From Rhodococcus sp. 06-462-5 (GTDB lineage: Bacteria; Actinomycetota; Actinomycetes; Mycobacteriales; Mycobacteriaceae), in NCBI RefSeq assembly GCF_002258315.1, contig NZ_NOYD01000029.1:168148-232147 (forward strand): DNA of 64,000 bases. Direction: 5' to 3'. The translations under genes were made by a program, and so were the position numbers. Under the pieces are notes generated by a model. The model was not told where the DNA came from and ran no database searches. It saw nothing but the letters and a program-made list of their open reading frames with translations. Shown here one piece after another: positions 63,732 to 64,000 of the stretch (position 1 is its first letter; the number at the start of each line of letters is the position of its first letter).

Positions 63732-64000
63732 TCAGAACGGTAGGCGCGGCAATACCGGCAGCGGGATGACGGGCATCTGGACACCAGGAATCTGGGGCAG
63801 GGGCACCGTGGGTGCAGGCGGAGGTGCCGGCGGGTAGTAGTGCGGCTGCTGGTACTGCACGTAGGGCGCGGAATCGGCGGCAGCGGGTGGAGGCGCGGTG
63901 GTGGTCGGCTCCAAGGCCGCGTCCGCCGGGGCCGTCAAGAAGGCGGCCATCGGCTGCTTCGCAATCGGCGCAGTGGCCGGACTGGTCCTGGCTGCGGGTC
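63732..64000 (-). CDS. Proline-rich protein, C-terminal part (runs off the window)
   Basis: The minus-strand frame is open from the window edge to 63732. The last 55 residues are Pro/Ala/Tyr-rich ([18 protein letters not shown], then [24 protein letters not shown]), typical of secreted or wall proteins of mycolata. The preceding roughly 32 residues come entirely from the antisense of a menA segment through the 95-bp inverted repeat, so they are probably not native to this gene or reflect an assembly join. An internal ATG exists at 63950. Function unknown. Confidence 0.5.
   Translation of the reverse strand, partial: PAARTSPATAPIAKQPMAAFLTAPADAALEPTTTAPPPAAADSAPYVQYQQPHYYPPAPPPAPTVPLPQIPGVQMPVIPLPVLPRLPF
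63902..63996 (-). repeat. Perfect 95-bp inverted repeat, arm 2 (inside the proline-rich gene)
   Basis: This is the inverted copy of 63358-63452. On the plus strand it reads as an internal MenA segment; on the minus strand it reads as the antisense peptide [21 protein letters not shown] fused to the proline-rich tail. The arms are separated by 449 bases. Confidence 0.97.

Noticed and set aside
1..64000. CRISPR array, rRNA or tRNA genes
   Set aside because: No regularly spaced repeats of CRISPR type and no tRNA or rRNA signature were seen on either strand by eye.

Overview
The window is high-G+C actinobacterial DNA. Its backbone follows the mycobacterial order mshA - YbjN-like - gpmA - senX3 - regX3 - (ppx) - Rv0497/Rv0498/Rv0499-like - proC - small HTH gene - bS22 - Rv0501/Rv0502-like - serB1 - glutaredoxin - hemACDB - hemL - Rv0525 to Rv0530-like - menA. 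Mycothiol synthesis (mshA), SenX3-RegX3, BldC and a BioQ-type operator point to Mycobacteriales, most likely Rhodococcus or a close relative. This rests on recalled gene order and protein motifs; no database search was run.

Layout. 1-0.8 kb: end of mshA and a YbjN-domain gene. 0.9-11.8 kb: a block that interrupts the mycobacterial order. It holds a purine-type NCS2 permease, a four-gene BMP/nucleoside ABC importer, a 4CL-type acyl-CoA synthetase, a DUF3558 lipoprotein with a small helical partner lying between two related palindromic repeats, and an LtrA-family membrane protein. 11.8-14.5 kb: gpmA, senX3, regX3. 14.6-25.5 kb: envelope and housekeeping genes, including a strongly deleted ppx remnant and the 33-codon bS22 gene. 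24.6-31.2 kb: redox-controlled tetrapyrrole genes (rex-hemA-hemC-hemD-hemB). 31.3-36.7 kb: small membrane proteins, CsoR and a CopZ-like chaperone, two tandem PQQ-type sugar dehydrogenases and an exported cyclase. 36.7-43.5 kb: a large acyl-CoA dehydrogenase, a class A serine-hydrolase lipoprotein and bioA-bioF-bioD, with bioD frameshifted. 43.6-53.2 kb: stress and envelope genes, hemL, the system II cytochrome c maturation genes (TlpA-CcdA-ResB-CcsB) and a MinD/ParA-like ATPase. 53.2-64 kb: bldC, a CysK2-like enzyme, pepN, a DUF222-HNH endonuclease, a MarR/flavoprotein divergent pair, an HTH/Clp-N pair, a holin-like membrane protein, menA and the end of a proline-rich gene.

How the genes fit together. 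Many adjacent genes overlap by ATGA or GTGA, so translational coupling is the rule (rex-hemA-hemC, senX3-regX3, TlpA-CcdA-ResB, bioF-bioD). Heme synthesis (hemACDB, hemL), heme delivery to cytochromes c (TlpA, CcdA, ResB, CcsB), menaquinone (menA) and the NADH sensor Rex make this a respiration-centred region.

The observations most worth checking are: the ppx deletion scar, which still couples to the downstream gene; a one-base frameshift in bioD; a perfect 95-bp inverted repeat joining the inside of menA to the next gene; a perfect BioQ-type palindrome between bioA and bioF; the repeat-flanked lipoprotein/helical-protein pair; and the HTH/Clp-N pair behind alternating half-sites with a probably leaderless start. 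I did not find a clearly new multi-gene system. The last two are the best candidates for poorly described modules.
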